From positions 1 through 35,242 of the forward strand of contig JACMJS010000272.1 of the NCBI GenBank assembly GCA_014380515.1: a stretch of 35,242 nt of DNA, given 5' to 3'. The DNA comes from Chlorobiales bacterium (lineage in GTDB: Bacteria; Bacteroidota; Chlorobiia; Chlorobiales; JACMJS01). Below, in pieces: positions 15,349 through 23,746 of the stretch. Both the position numbers and the translations under genes were made by a program. Within the stretch, counting starts at the first letter, position 1. Every line of letters begins with the position of its first letter. The notes below the pieces were generated by a model. It was not told the DNA's origin and did not search any database. It saw nothing but the letters and a program-made list of their open reading frames with translations.

Positions 15349-16482
15349 ATGCGCGTTTTCTCATCCATCAAAGAAGATATTTGGCACGACCTCCGCGAAG
15401 CCGGTTCTTACGAATGGTGGTACTTCGACGCCCAATCGCACGACCACAGATATTCTTTCGTCGCAATCTGGTATAGCGGTTTTCCGTTTTCGCCTTACTA
15501 CCTCAAGCGGTACAGCGATTGGCAACGCTCACAGGGCGAGGCTTCGCAGCCACTGCCCGATCCGCTGGAGCACGCGGCGTTCAGTTTTAATTTTTACGAC
15601 GGCGGCGCGGAGGTCATCAACTTTATTAAAGAAGGCGGCTCGCATTTGTTCAGCAGTTCGGCGCTTGAGCCGCAGGCGCGGTTCGAGCAAAATGCGTTTT
15701 ATTTTGACGCCGCCGAGCAAGCGTTCATCTTGAAGTTTGATTTCTCGATGCCCTCGCGCCGAATGAAGATCAAAGGCGAAGTACGTTTCGCCGTGCAGGC
15801 GGTCGCAGGCATCGGGCACGTCGCCGAACTTTCCGCCGGTGAAGGAATGCATTCATGGGTACTCGCCGCACCTTCCGCCGCAGCCACCGGCAGCTTCGAT
15901 ATTTACGACGGCGCAAAACGCTCAACCGATACCATTAGGTTCGATGGCCGCGGCTACCACGATCATAACTTCGGCACCGTGCCGATGAACACCGATATTC
16001 AAAACTGGTATTGGGGACGCGCGCACACAGAGCATGTCAACGGCCACACCGATCTGGTGTATTATCACATCGCCTATAAAGATGAATCCCGCAAGCCGTT
16101 CACTTTCTTATTGCTCACCGAAACCGATCAAGTCGTTGCGGCGGAAAACAAGTTGCAGGCGGAATTGAGCGGCTTTGCGCGAACGGCCTTGTCGCTGCGC
16201 TATGCCAAACGCTTGTGCCTTTCCAACGACCGCGTACGCTTCAGTCTCGATCATCAGCGGATGCTTGATACCGGCCCGTTCTACTTGCGGTTTCAATCGG
16301 CCTTCACCGTGCAACTGGCGGGCGGCACAGAACTTCGCTTGAACGGCATCTCGGAGTTTTTGCATCCCGACCGCACGAGTCTGGGCGTAGTACAGAACCT
16401 GATCAAAAGTAAAATTTGGCGCGAAGGAAAAACTTCGGCGATGTACACGCTTTATAATTTTTTCAACCGGATTTTTCAGTAA
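15349..16482 (+). CDS. crtC: CrtC-like carotenoid 1,2-hydratase
   Basis: A 377-residue protein of the CrtC/AttH family, which hydrates the terminal double bond of acyclic carotenes such as neurosporene or of monocyclic carotenes in green sulfur bacteria. Motifs are GSYEWWYFDAQS (about 19-30), GYHDHNFGTVPM (about 202-213) and WYWGRAHTEHV (about 220-230), all with family-conserved acidic, His and Trp residues. The length fits the Chlorobi type. It lies directly upstream of petC and petB, the order I recall at CT0301-CT0303 in Chlorobaculum tepidum. Non-photosynthetic relatives with other substrates exist, so the substrate is inferred. The start ATG lacks an obvious Shine-Dalgarno. Confidence 0.8.
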   Translation: MRVFSSIKEDIWHDLREAGSYEWWYFDAQSHDHRYSFVAIWYSGFPFSPYYLKRYSDWQRSQGEASQPLPDPLEHAAFSFNFYDGGAEVINFIKEGGSHLFSSSALEPQARFEQNAFYFDAAEQAFILKFDFSMPSRRMKIKGEVRFAVQAVAGIGHVAELSAGEGMHSWVLAAPSAAATGSFDIYDGAKRSTDTIRFDGRGYHDHNFGTVPMNTDIQNWYWGRAHTEHVNGHTDLVYYHIAYKDESRKPFTFLLLTETDQVVAAENKLQAELSGFARTALSLRYAKRLCLSNDRVRFSLDHQRMLDTGPFYLRFQSAFTVQLAGGTELRLNGISEFLHPDRTSLGVVQNLIKSKIWREGKTSAMYTLYNFFNRIFQ

Positions 16483-16654
16483 GTTCATCAAGTGTTGCAA
16501 CAGGGCGGAACGAACAAACAAAGTTGAGAAGTTGACCCGCGTGCCTTGCCATTCACCGCCGTTCCTTTCAATGACCGCGCTTTCGGTTCGTTTGATCCGG
16601 TTCATATCTTTCTTTCAAAGCCCCCAGAAATGCATTTCGGCTCGTCGGGGCGGT

Positions 16655-16684
16655 TTGCTATTGGTCATCACATTTTCATATACA
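16655..16684 (+). promoter_or_regulatory. Candidate promoter for petC-petB
   Basis: TTGCTA (16655-16660) and TATACA (16679-16684) are separated by 18 bases, about 75 bases before the petC start. Each hexamer matches four of six positions of the sigma-70 consensus. The gap from 16483 to 16760 otherwise holds only short unconvincing frames. An AAGGAG ribosome-binding site lies at 16745-16750. Confidence 0.3.
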
Positions 16685-16760
16685 TCGCCATCCGGCGCAC
16701 AACTCATAACTTTTAGTCGCGGGCGCAATCACAAACGCATCCGCAAGGAGATTTAAAACA

Positions 16761-17324
16761 ATGAACATTGTTCAGGGACAGTACGAAACCTCGCGGCGGT
16801 TGGAAGTGCTTTCGGGTGAAGATCAGCAGCGGCGCAATGTGTTGGATGAATCCCAAAAAGGAATCGTCGAGCACAACAACGGACAGGGCGCGGAAACGAA
16901 CCGCCGCGGTTTCCTCGGAAAAATAGTAGCCGCGCTCGGCGCGCTGTTCGGCTTGTCGGTGATCTATCCGATTGCGCGATACATCTATCCGCCCGATAAA
17001 AAAGTGGTCGAAGAAAACGCGGACTCCGCCGTCGTTGGCAAACTGGCCGAGCTAGCTCCGAACACGGCGAAGAATTACAAGTTCAACGGCAAAGCGGTGT
17101 TCGTGCTCAATCAGGGCAACGAAACCTTGGCGGCGATGTCGGCGGTGTGCACGCACTTGGGCTGCAACGTCGCGTGGAAGAGCGATGAGAAAGTCGTCTT
17201 CTGTTCCTGCCACGGTGCTCGCTACGATCTCGAAGGCAAAAAAATCAGCGGGCCGCAACCGGCGGACTTGCAGCCTTACACCGCCAAGGTGCAGGACGGC
17301 AACATTGTTATTTCAAAAGCATAA
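16761..17324 (+). CDS. petC: Rieske iron-sulfur subunit of the bc/b6f-type complex
   Basis: 187 residues. After a cytoplasmic N-terminal extension of about 45 residues comes a Tat-like NRRGFLGK motif and one transmembrane helix (about 52-75). The Rieske domain follows, with CTHLGC (130-135) and CSCHGA (148-153). Cys130, His132, Cys148 and His151 would bind the 2Fe-2S cluster, and Cys135-Cys150 would form the disulfide. It takes an electron from quinol at the Qo site of cytochrome b. AAGGAG lies 10 bases before the ATG. petB follows after 60 bases on the same strand, clearly an operon. The long N-terminal extension before the anchor resembles Chlorobi Rieske proteins as I remember them. Confidence 0.95.
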   Translation: MNIVQGQYETSRRLEVLSGEDQQRRNVLDESQKGIVEHNNGQGAETNRRGFLGKIVAALGALFGLSVIYPIARYIYPPDKKVVEENADSAVVGKLAELAPNTAKNYKFNGKAVFVLNQGNETLAAMSAVCTHLGCNVAWKSDEKVVFCSCHGARYDLEGKKISGPQPADLQPYTAKVQDGNIVISKA

Positions 17325-17384
17325 TTTCATTTCGCAATCGTTTTCAGGAGTAACTTTCAAAACATAATCACAGCAAGGATTGAT

Positions 17385-18542
17385 ATGGCAGACCTTATTG
17401 CAAAATTGCGGCAAGGCGTTCAGGGCATCGGAGGATTCAGCATCAACAACTGGCTCAGCGAGCGCATCGATGTGCTCGCGCCCGTCATGGCCTACATGGG
17501 CAAGAAAAGCGTGCCGCAACACCGCGCGTCCATCTGGTACTATTTCGGCGGCCTCACGCTTTTCTTTTTCGTCATCCAAATTCTCACCGGCGGTTTGCTG
17601 CTTTTTTATTACAAGCCGACCGAGCAAGCCGCGTTTGAATCCTTCGTCTACATTCAAAAGGAAGTGCCGTTCGGCTGGTTGATGCGGCAGATGCACAGCT
17701 GGTCGGCCAACCTCATGGTGCTGATGATGTTCATCCATATGTTCAGCGCGTATTTTATGAAGGCGTATCGCAAGCCGCGCGAACTGATGTGGCTCACCGG
17801 ATTTATTCTGTGCCTGCTCACGATTGGCATGGGCTTCACGGGTTATTTGCTGCCGTGGAATCAATTGGCCTACTTTGCGACCAAGATCGGTATGGGCGTT
17901 GCGGGCGAAGCTCCGGGCGGACAGATCATCGCCAACATTCTGCAAGGCGGCCCGGACGTTTCCGGCGAAACCCTGACGCGGATGTTCAGCCTGCACGTCG
18001 TGCTTTTGCCGGGCATTATTCTGCTCGTGCTTTCCGCGCATTTGCTGTTGATGCAAGTGCTCGGTACATCGACGCCGATTGGCTACAAGGAGCAAGGCTT
18101 GGTCAAAGGCTCAGAGCCGTTCTTCCCGAACTTTTTGATGAAGGATTTCATCGGCTGGATGATCGGGTTTGCCCTTTTGATTTTCCTTGCGGTGATGTAT
18201 CCGTGGGAGATCGGTGAGAAAGCGGATGCGCTCGGCGTGCCCGCACCGGACATCAAACCGGAGTGGTATTTGTGGGCGCAGTTCCAACTGCTGAAGGATT
18301 TCGCGTTCATCGGCGATTGGCATTTTCTGCCGGAAGTGCTGCGTGAAAAATTACCGTCGCTGATTCCGATCACGTTCTTCGGCATCATGACCGTGCTGTG
18401 GGGCATCGTGCCGTTCATTGATCGCAAGGCGTCGCTTGAGCAAAAGAGTCCGATGTACACCATTTTCGGATTGCTCACGCTCGGATTTTTCCTTGTGCAA
18501 ATCGCCCGCGTGTTCGTCTGGACGCAGGGGTTCAAGCACTAA
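17385..18542 (+). CDS. petB: Cytochrome b of a Rieske/cytochrome b complex
   Basis: 385 residues, a fused protein covering b6 plus subunit IV-like helices. Haem ligands are His104/His118 (13 residues between) and His204/His219 (14 residues between); the 14-residue spacing in the fourth helix is typical of the b6 type. The Qo motif reads PEWY (292-295). The cysteine that holds the extra c-type haem in cytochrome b6 aligns with Tyr53 (IWYYFGG), so that haem is probably absent. No cytochrome c1 or f gene follows; instead there is a terminator, as expected for green sulfur bacteria. An AAGGA site lies 5 bases before the ATG. It drives quinol oxidation and proton transfer at the cytoplasmic membrane. 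Confidence 0.95.
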   Translation: MADLIAKLRQGVQGIGGFSINNWLSERIDVLAPVMAYMGKKSVPQHRASIWYYFGGLTLFFFVIQILTGGLLLFYYKPTEQAAFESFVYIQKEVPFGWLMRQMHSWSANLMVLMMFIHMFSAYFMKAYRKPRELMWLTGFILCLLTIGMGFTGYLLPWNQLAYFATKIGMGVAGEAPGGQIIANILQGGPDVSGETLTRMFSLHVVLLPGIILLVLSAHLLLMQVLGTSTPIGYKEQGLVKGSEPFFPNFLMKDFIGWMIGFALLIFLAVMYPWEIGEKADALGVPAPDIKPEWYLWAQFQLLKDFAFIGDWHFLPEVLREKLPSLIPITFFGIMTVLWGIVPFIDRKASLEQKSPMYTIFGLLTLGFFLVQIARVFVWTQGFKH

Positions 18543-18566
18543 CGCATAAAGCCATTTATTCTTTTT

Positions 18567-18610
18567 CAGAAGCCGCTCCGTCCTGCGTGGAGAGCGGCTT
18601 CTGCGGTTTT
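18567..18610 (+). terminator. Rho-independent terminator of petC-petB
   Basis: A 12-bp stem cagaagccgctc (18567-18578) / gagcggcttctg (18592-18603) with a 13-base loop is followed by cggtttt. It begins 25 bases after the petB stop and closes the operon without room for a cytochrome c gene. Confidence 0.8.
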
Positions 18611-18714
18611 AAACCATCCGACTTTATATTCCCAACAAGGTTTTCAATCAAACTTTCAACGGGCATGTCCTGCCGTTGCGGTTAAGTTCCGCTTCAATTG
18701 CTCTCTGCGGTTTC

Positions 18715-20823
18715 ATGCAAGAAAATTCACCCGCTCCGTTTCTATTCACCTTACCCGCCGGACTTATCACGCTGGGACTTGATGCTGCGCTTCGGGCGGC
18801 GGCGGATGATTACGACCGTGTGGATGTGCTCAACGATTTCTCGCAAAAGTTTTGGTACATCAACGCTCAACATGCGTTGCACTACGCCGAAGCCGCTCGC
18901 AGCCTTGCCGAAACACTTGACTACCGTGAAGGTCTGGCCATCAGTCTTTTTTATATCGGCACCTCGCAATGTATGCTCTCCGATTATACTGAGGCTACCC
19001 AGCACCTTCGGACATCACTCCACGTTTTCGAATCGGTCGGTGATCTACCGCGTCAGGCACGGGTTTGCAATCAACTGGGACTTGCCTTCGATCAGCGCGG
19101 CCTGTTTGCCGACGCCCTCAAGATTTATTTCCAAGGCGTATCGTTTGCCGAATTGAGCGGCGAAGGATTTATGCGGGCGACATTGCTTGACAGCATCGGA
19201 ACGGTTTACAGAAACTTGGGCGACCTATCCGCCGCTCTTAAATATTATCTCGAAGGTTTAGCGTTCGTCGAATCAGGCGAGGCTTCGCCGGGCGCAGAGA
19301 TGCTGACTTGCGCGTTAGCCAATAACATCGGTTCGGTGCAACAGGACTTGGGAAACTTCACCGGCGCGTTGGAGAACTACCTGCGCAGCCTTCGCCTCGC
19401 CGAACAACAGGGCAACCGCATTACCGAAGCCGCCACGCTCAATAACATCGGCGAGATTTATGAACAGCTCGGCGATAAAGGCAGCGCGCTGCGGTACTTT
19501 CTACGCAGCGTCAAGTTGAAAGCAAGTCTCGGCAGCAAACATGCGGAAGCCTATTCGCTTTTCAACATCGCCCGCCTCTACGAAAGTTTGGGCGACGATG
19601 CGAGTGCTCGCGGTTACTACGAACGCAGTTTCAAGCTGCGCGAAGACGCCCGCGACAAAATCGGCTTGATCGAAACACGGCTTGCGCTCGGCGAATGGTT
19701 TTTGCGGGCGGGCGATCTTTCGGAAAGTTTGTTGCATCTCAACCTTGCGGCCTTAACGCTAACGGACGATACGCCGTCGCCTTTGCGGGCGCAAGCACAC
19801 TTGCGACTTTCAAACGCCTATGAGCGACACCGCGATCCGGCGAAGCGGATACAGCATCTGGCCGCACACCGCGAGGCGGCGGGCATCGCCCTGCGCGAAC
19901 GCAACGCCGCCGAAGCCAAACGCATGATGACGCTGTTCGAACTCGCCGCCGCGAAGCGCGAAGCTTTAGAACTTGGATTGAGCAGTGAAGACCTCGCTCA
20001 GGTTCACCTTGCCTCCGAACGCGCCGCCGAACTTCGTGATGCGCCGCAAGCAACGAACGAGGAACTCCCGATCGAGCACGTTGAAGTAAAAACTTTCGGC
20101 GTGTTCAGCGTTCGCATCGGCGGACGTGAAATTTCCAAAGAGGCGTGGCAGCGCAAAAAAACCCGCGATGTCTTTAAAGTTCTTTTGCTCCGCTACCGCC
20201 AAGCCGTAACGACCGACGAACTCTGCGACTTGCTCTATCCCGACGCCGCCACGAAAAACGTTGAACCCGCCCTTCTCAACGCCGTTTCATTCCTACGCAA
20301 AGCTCTTGAACCTGATCTCGAACCGCGCAAGCCCTCGCGCTACCTGCGTCAGCACGACCGTACATACACGCTGGACTTGGGCGAGTTGGCCACCGTCGAT
20401 TTTCTGGAGTTCAAAAAACATCTTGCAACCGCCAAAACCCTGAGTGATGCCGGTGTCCGCAGGTCGCAGTATGAAAAGGCGATTTCCATTTACGCCGGTG
20501 AATTTCTCAAAGAGGATTTGTATGAAGAATGGTCTGCTTACGAACGCGAAACATTGAAAGAATTTTATCTCACGGCCTTACGCACGCTTGCGGAAGATGA
20601 CGCCCGTCATGGCCGCATCGATGCCGCCCTCGTGCAGACCCAACAACTGCTCGCCACCGACCCGACCGACGAAGCCGCCTACGATTTCGCCCTCGCCCTT
20701 CTCACCACGCATCACCGCCTCGCCGATGCGAAGAAACTTTATAAGCGGTGCGTCGCCGCGTTTCAAAAAGAATACGGCACGCCGCCGCCCGTCCGCTTGC
20801 AACACTACCTCGGCTCCCGCTAA
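18715..20823 (+). CDS. TPR-repeat protein with SARP/BTAD-like DNA-binding C-terminus
   Basis: About 702 residues. The N-terminal two thirds (about 45-390) is a run of tetratricopeptide repeats, several with the same beginning (LANNIGSVQQDLG, TLNNIGEIYEQLGD, LFNIARLYESLGDD). The C-terminal part starts with VKTFGVFSVRIGGREIS (about 458), a winged-helix of OmpR/SARP type, with KKTRDVFKVLLLRYRQAVTTDELCDLLYP as the helix region. A bacterial transcriptional activation domain follows (about 560-702, FLEFKKHLATAK to EYGTPPP). This order is reversed relative to classical SARP-TPR regulators. It is probably a transcription factor controlled by a protein or ligand bound to the TPRs. I prefer ATG 18715 to the TTG at 18676. 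The target is unknown; the adjacent secreted-protein genes are candidates. Confidence 0.85.
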   Translation: MQENSPAPFLFTLPAGLITLGLDAALRAAADDYDRVDVLNDFSQKFWYINAQHALHYAEAARSLAETLDYREGLAISLFYIGTSQCMLSDYTEATQHLRTSLHVFESVGDLPRQARVCNQLGLAFDQRGLFADALKIYFQGVSFAELSGEGFMRATLLDSIGTVYRNLGDLSAALKYYLEGLAFVESGEASPGAEMLTCALANNIGSVQQDLGNFTGALENYLRSLRLAEQQGNRITEAATLNNIGEIYEQLGDKGSALRYFLRSVKLKASLGSKHAEAYSLFNIARLYESLGDDASARGYYERSFKLREDARDKIGLIETRLALGEWFLRAGDLSESLLHLNLAALTLTDDTPSPLRAQAHLRLSNAYERHRDPAKRIQHLAAHREAAGIALRERNAAEAKRMMTLFELAAAKREALELGLSSEDLAQVHLASERAAELRDAPQATNEELPIEHVEVKTFGVFSVRIGGREISKEAWQRKKTRDVFKVLLLRYRQAVTTDELCDLLYPDAATKNVEPALLNAVSFLRKALEPDLEPRKPSRYLRQHDRTYTLDLGELATVDFLEFKKHLATAKTLSDAGVRRSQYEKAISIYAGEFLKEDLYEEWSAYERETLKEFYLTALRTLAEDDARHGRIDAALVQTQQLLATDPTDEAAYDFALALLTTHHRLADAKKLYKRCVAAFQKEYGTPPPVRLQHYLGSR

Positions 20824-21079
20824 CCTCCCGCAAGTTACTTCGCGCTTGTTGCGACATCTCCGCGATATCTCCGGTGTTTCAAAAATCTTGATGCACTCGC
20901 CACAGGCCATGCGCAAAAAAAATTTGACGTTTTCAGCATCGCTTCGGCATCGCCCGCAAATGGTGAGAAGACGGTGAGTGCGGTTTTGCATCTTGCCCCC
21001 ATCAACACGATCTGTCAAACGATCCATCACACAGCCAATCGCAATGCACATTTCAATTCACATCAAACGCTTTATCGCC

Positions 21080-21442
21080 ATGAAAATTTTACTCGTCCTC
21101 ATCGGGCTTCTTGCGATCTCTTTCGGTTCCGCATCGGCACAAAAGAAAGGCGATGTTTCCGGCACGTATCAAACCGACTTCGGCGTGCTGACGCTCTCGC
21201 AAAGCGGCACGGCAGTTACCGGCTCGTATTCTTATCCGGGGCCGGACGGCAAGCCCGTCGCGGGGTCGCTCACTGGTACGCTCAAAGGCAAAGGCTTAAA
21301 GTTCACTTGGGAACAGCAGCAGGGCGAAGGTAAATCGGGCGGCGACGGTCAATTTGTTTTCGCGGCGGGCATGAAGAGTTACAAAGGCACGTGGAGCGAC
21401 ATGAAAGGTCAATCGGGAAAGTGGTCGGGTACTCGCAAATAA
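21080..21442 (+). CDS. Small secreted beta-rich protein, unknown function
   Basis: 120 residues with a clear signal peptide (MKILLVLIGLLAISFGSASA, cleavage before QKKG). The mature part is a run of short beta strands with Gly turns (GTYQTDFGVLTLSQSG, GSYSYPGPDGKPVAGSL, YKGTWSD) ending in SGKWSGTRK. The layout resembles a half lipocalin-like barrel of the kind seen twice in the protein at 23747. The open frame extends upstream to 20978, but the ATG at 21080 gives the signal peptide and is preferred. About 256 bases separate it from the SARP-like gene, with no other feature evident there. The function is unknown; periplasmic or surface location is inferred. Confidence 0.7.
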   Translation: MKILLVLIGLLAISFGSASAQKKGDVSGTYQTDFGVLTLSQSGTAVTGSYSYPGPDGKPVAGSLTGTLKGKGLKFTWEQQQGEGKSGGDGQFVFAAGMKSYKGTWSDMKGQSGKWSGTRK

Positions 21443-21510
21443 AAAAAGCGGCAGCCCTGTTTTTCGTGCAACCGCGCCATCCGTAAGCCTTTCCAAATTT
21501 GAACCGCGAA

Positions 21511-21720
21511 ATGCGTCAGACTTATATCCTTCGGCTTACGGCGGCGACATCGGAATCACCACGCGGCCCGAATGTTTCGATCTCGCTGCGACGCATCGCA
21601 ACCGGCGAGCAGATGACGTTTCAAAATCTTTCGGAACTCGCCGCCTATCTGGAGAAGCAAGCGGATAGCGGGCGGGTGCCGGAATGTCCGCCGCCTTTCG
21701 GACCGGACGTAAAATTTTAA
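21511..21720 (+). CDS. Small hypothetical protein
   Basis: 69 residues, acidic to neutral, without signal peptide or membrane segment. The core TYILRLTAATSES, SLRRIATGEQMTF and NLSELAAYLEKQ suggests two or three strands followed by a helix, a pattern I have seen in short uncharacterised bacterial proteins that end in a helix of the form S-L-E-E-L-x-x-Y-L. ATG 21511 is used; a TTG at 21499 would add four residues. It lies 68 bases after the secreted protein on the same strand and could be co-transcribed. No function can be given. Confidence 0.5.
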   Translation: MRQTYILRLTAATSESPRGPNVSISLRRIATGEQMTFQNLSELAAYLEKQADSGRVPECPPPFGPDVKF

Positions 21721-21839
21721 TGCTGTACATCTTTACAAGGTTGTTCTTTGCGAGCCTTGCCGCAGGTGCGAAGCGGGGTTTTACCATCGCCGGAGCGCCG
21801 GTTTCTAAGAGGGAAATTTCGCGGCAATAAAGAGTAACG

Positions 21840-21872
21840 CGGCTTGCCAAATCAGGGTGAAGCGGCAAGCCG
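21840..21872. repeat. Hairpin upstream of the secreted-protein pair
   Basis: A 9-bp perfect inverted repeat cggcttgcc (21840-21848) / ggcaagccg (21864-21872) with a 15-base loop. It is followed by gttgctttaaaaag rather than a T run, so it is a poor terminator. It sits about 80 bases before the gene at 21951 and could be a leader structure. Confidence 0.4.
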
Positions 21873-21950
21873 GTTGCTTTAAAAAGTCTTGTTTTCTTTT
21901 TCAATCAACGATTCACTCACACATCACTTAAATCCTAAACGGGGATCAAC

Positions 21951-22994
21951 ATGAAAAAAAATATTTCGATTTTCGCGCTGCTGCTCATGCTTACAGCCTC
22001 AGCCTTCGCTCAAGTCCCGCAAACGCTTTCCTACCAAGGCATCTTGACGGACGCCGCAGGCAATCCGGTTGCCAACGGCATGCACACGGTGATCTTCGAT
22101 TTTTATCCGCTTGAGTCCGGCGGCTCGGCGGATTTCAGTATTGGACCGATCAATGTATCGACGAACAAAGGTTTGTTCACCACGCTCTTGGGCAACATTC
22201 CTGATTCACTCGGCAAGAAGCAATACTATGTCGGCATTATCGCTGACGGTGAAGTGCTCGCGCCGCGGATTACGCTCTCGAGCGTGCCTTACGCGCTCAA
22301 GGCACTTACGGCTTCAACGGTCGCATTGCCGCTCAGGGGTGTGGGCATATTTAATAGCTCCACAACAAGTGATGGCTATAGATCATCGGTTGTTACCGGC
22401 ATCAATGTAGCGAACGGGGTACCTGACGGAAATGCAGCCGGTAATGGTCTTTATGGTGAAACAGCTTCAGCAGCCTTCGGAGCGAGTCAATATGCAGGCG
22501 TGCAAGGCCGCAGCACCGCAGCAACGTTCGGCTTCGGCGTTTCCGGTTCAGCTGCTGGTACAGGCTCGGCGGGCGTCTACGGTTCAAGCGACAACAACGG
22601 CGTTTATGGTTACACCAGCAACGGCGCAGGCGTTCGCGGCAAAACCGTCGGCACAGGCGCGGCGGTGGTCGCGGAAGGCAACGGCGCGACTTCGCTCGAA
22701 ATCAATAACGGCGCGCTTAAAGTCAGCGGCGCGGCCAAAACCGCGTTCAAGCACGAAGCCGTTATAGCAAACACAATCGGCAACTATACGGTGATCGATA
22801 ACCCACTGTGCAACGGCGACCCGAACGCGATTATCATTGTAACCCACAACTACAACCGTCCAAGCGGCGGTACATCATACCTCAACAAAGCATTCGGAGT
22901 GTATTACGCCATCGGGCAATGGCGCATCTATTTGGAAGATCAAGCGACGTCCATTGTTGATCAGGCGTTCAATGTGCTCATCATTAAACAATAA
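21951..22994 (+). CDS. Secreted Gly-rich surface protein, first of a two-gene pair
   Basis: 347 residues with a signal peptide (about 1-20). The first domain (about 21-120) has the pattern TLSYQGILTDAAGNPVANG, then VIFDFY and SVPYALKA, widespread at the N-terminus of secreted proteins of Bacteroidota, Chlorobiota and Ignavibacteria. The middle (about 128-260) is rich in Gly, Ala and Ser with short beta repeats (AGVYGSS, NGVYGYT, AGVRGKT), as in tail-fibre-like stalks. The C-terminal 60 residues (NAIIIVTHNYNRP, FGVYYAIGQWRIYLED, FNVLII) look like a compact beta domain found in other secreted proteins. It has no type IX sorting domain itself; the next gene, 30 bases downstream, has one. A structural or adhesive role is inferred. 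Confidence 0.7.
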   Translation: MKKNISIFALLLMLTASAFAQVPQTLSYQGILTDAAGNPVANGMHTVIFDFYPLESGGSADFSIGPINVSTNKGLFTTLLGNIPDSLGKKQYYVGIIADGEVLAPRITLSSVPYALKALTASTVALPLRGVGIFNSSTTSDGYRSSVVTGINVANGVPDGNAAGNGLYGETASAAFGASQYAGVQGRSTAATFGFGVSGSAAGTGSAGVYGSSDNNGVYGYTSNGAGVRGKTVGTGAAVVAEGNGATSLEINNGALKVSGAAKTAFKHEAVIANTIGNYTVIDNPLCNGDPNAIIIVTHNYNRPSGGTSYLNKAFGVYYAIGQWRIYLEDQATSIVDQAFNVLIIKQ

Positions 22995-23024
22995 CCCGCC
23001 ACCACACTTTAACCGGAGACACTG

Positions 23025-23573
23025 ATGAACAAAATATATTTTCCCGCTTTTGCACCGATGCGATTTTTCCTAACGCTCGTGATGCTGCTTGTGATCACTT
23101 GCAAGGTATCCGCGCAGCAAATTCCGTTTCAAACGTTCAGCACCGCAGGCGGACAATCCGTAACCAGCGGCACGCGCACACTTCACGGCGCGTTCGGACA
23201 AAGTTTTGCGGGCGGCGGAGTCGGTTACGGCGCGGGCTTCTACAGTTTTCAAGGCACCAGCTTGATGCTCGATGTGCCCGTGTTCAGTCCCACCGGCGCG
23301 GGCAAGCCGCAGCGGTTTGAACTGCAACAGAACTATCCGAACCCGTTCAATCCATCGACGACGATTGCCTACGCGGTCGCCAAAGGAGGCGACGTCTCGC
23401 TGAAAGTTTACGATGTGCTGGGACGCGAAGTAATGACGCTCGTCAGCGGACGCCGCGAGGCCGGACGCTACGCCGCGCGGTTTGATGCCAGCCGGTTTTC
23501 ATCGGGCGTGTATTTCTACAAGTTCACTTCCGCAGCATTTACCGAAACGAAAAAGATGATGCTCGTCAAATAG
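23025..23573 (+). CDS. Small secreted protein with type IX secretion (type A) sorting domain
   Basis: 182 residues. A long signal peptide (about 1-30, ending VSAQQ) precedes a short domain (about 31-76) with the pattern GGQSVTSGTRTLHGAFGQSF and GYGAGFYSF, a motif common in surface proteins. The rest is a T9SS C-terminal domain (about 98-182): NYPNPFNPSTTI (about 103-114), VSLKVYDVLGREVMTLV (about 124-140), SSGVYFYKF and KKMMLVK. The domain routes the protein across the outer membrane and is usually cleaved. The passenger is unusually short. The ATG is preceded by ccggagac. It lies 30 bases after the gene at 21951, so the two are probably co-transcribed. Family B repeat and a terminator follow. 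Confidence 0.85.
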   Translation: MNKIYFPAFAPMRFFLTLVMLLVITCKVSAQQIPFQTFSTAGGQSVTSGTRTLHGAFGQSFAGGGVGYGAGFYSFQGTSLMLDVPVFSPTGAGKPQRFELQQNYPNPFNPSTTIAYAVAKGGDVSLKVYDVLGREVMTLVSGRREAGRYAARFDASRFSSGVYFYKFTSAAFTETKKMMLVK

Positions 23574-23587
23574 GCATTCTCTATGTC

Positions 23588-23638
23588 GTAGGGGCGATAG
23601 CGAGGTTACGAGTTGACGCTCTGTGGCCTCTCCCCTAC
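23588..23638. repeat. gtaggggc inverted-repeat element, family B copy 2
   Basis: gtagggg (23588-23594) and cccctac (23632-23638) bound a 51-base element. Its left end cgtaggggcgatagcgag is nearly the same as that of copy 1 (cgtaggggcgacagcgag). It lies just after the T9SS cargo gene and 22 bases before a terminator. Confidence 0.75.
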
Positions 23639-23660
23639 AATGGTCGTTTTCACTTCGGGT

Positions 23661-23695
23661 GCGGCGTCAGAAATGGCGTCGCCCTTTTTTATTTT
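23661..23695 (+). terminator. Terminator with AGAAAT loop, copy 1
   Basis: The stem gcggcgtc (23661-23668) / ggcgtcgc (23675-23682), with two G-T pairs, closes on the loop agaaat. It is followed by cc and then ttttttatttt. It should end the 21951-23573 transcript. The loop and much of the stem recur at 24510. Confidence 0.7.
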
Positions 23696-23746
23696 AGGCG
23701 GCCTTGAAAGAGAATCGTTTTTTTAAACATCAAACTTTTTTCGAGT

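Noticed and set aside
16532-16756. 74-codon open frame before petC
   Set aside because: Composition is not protein-like, there is no homology signal, and it covers the likely petC promoter and ribosome-binding site.
17313-18095. 260-codon open frame opposite petB
   Set aside because: Antisense to cytochrome b; His/Gln/Glu-rich with no motif.
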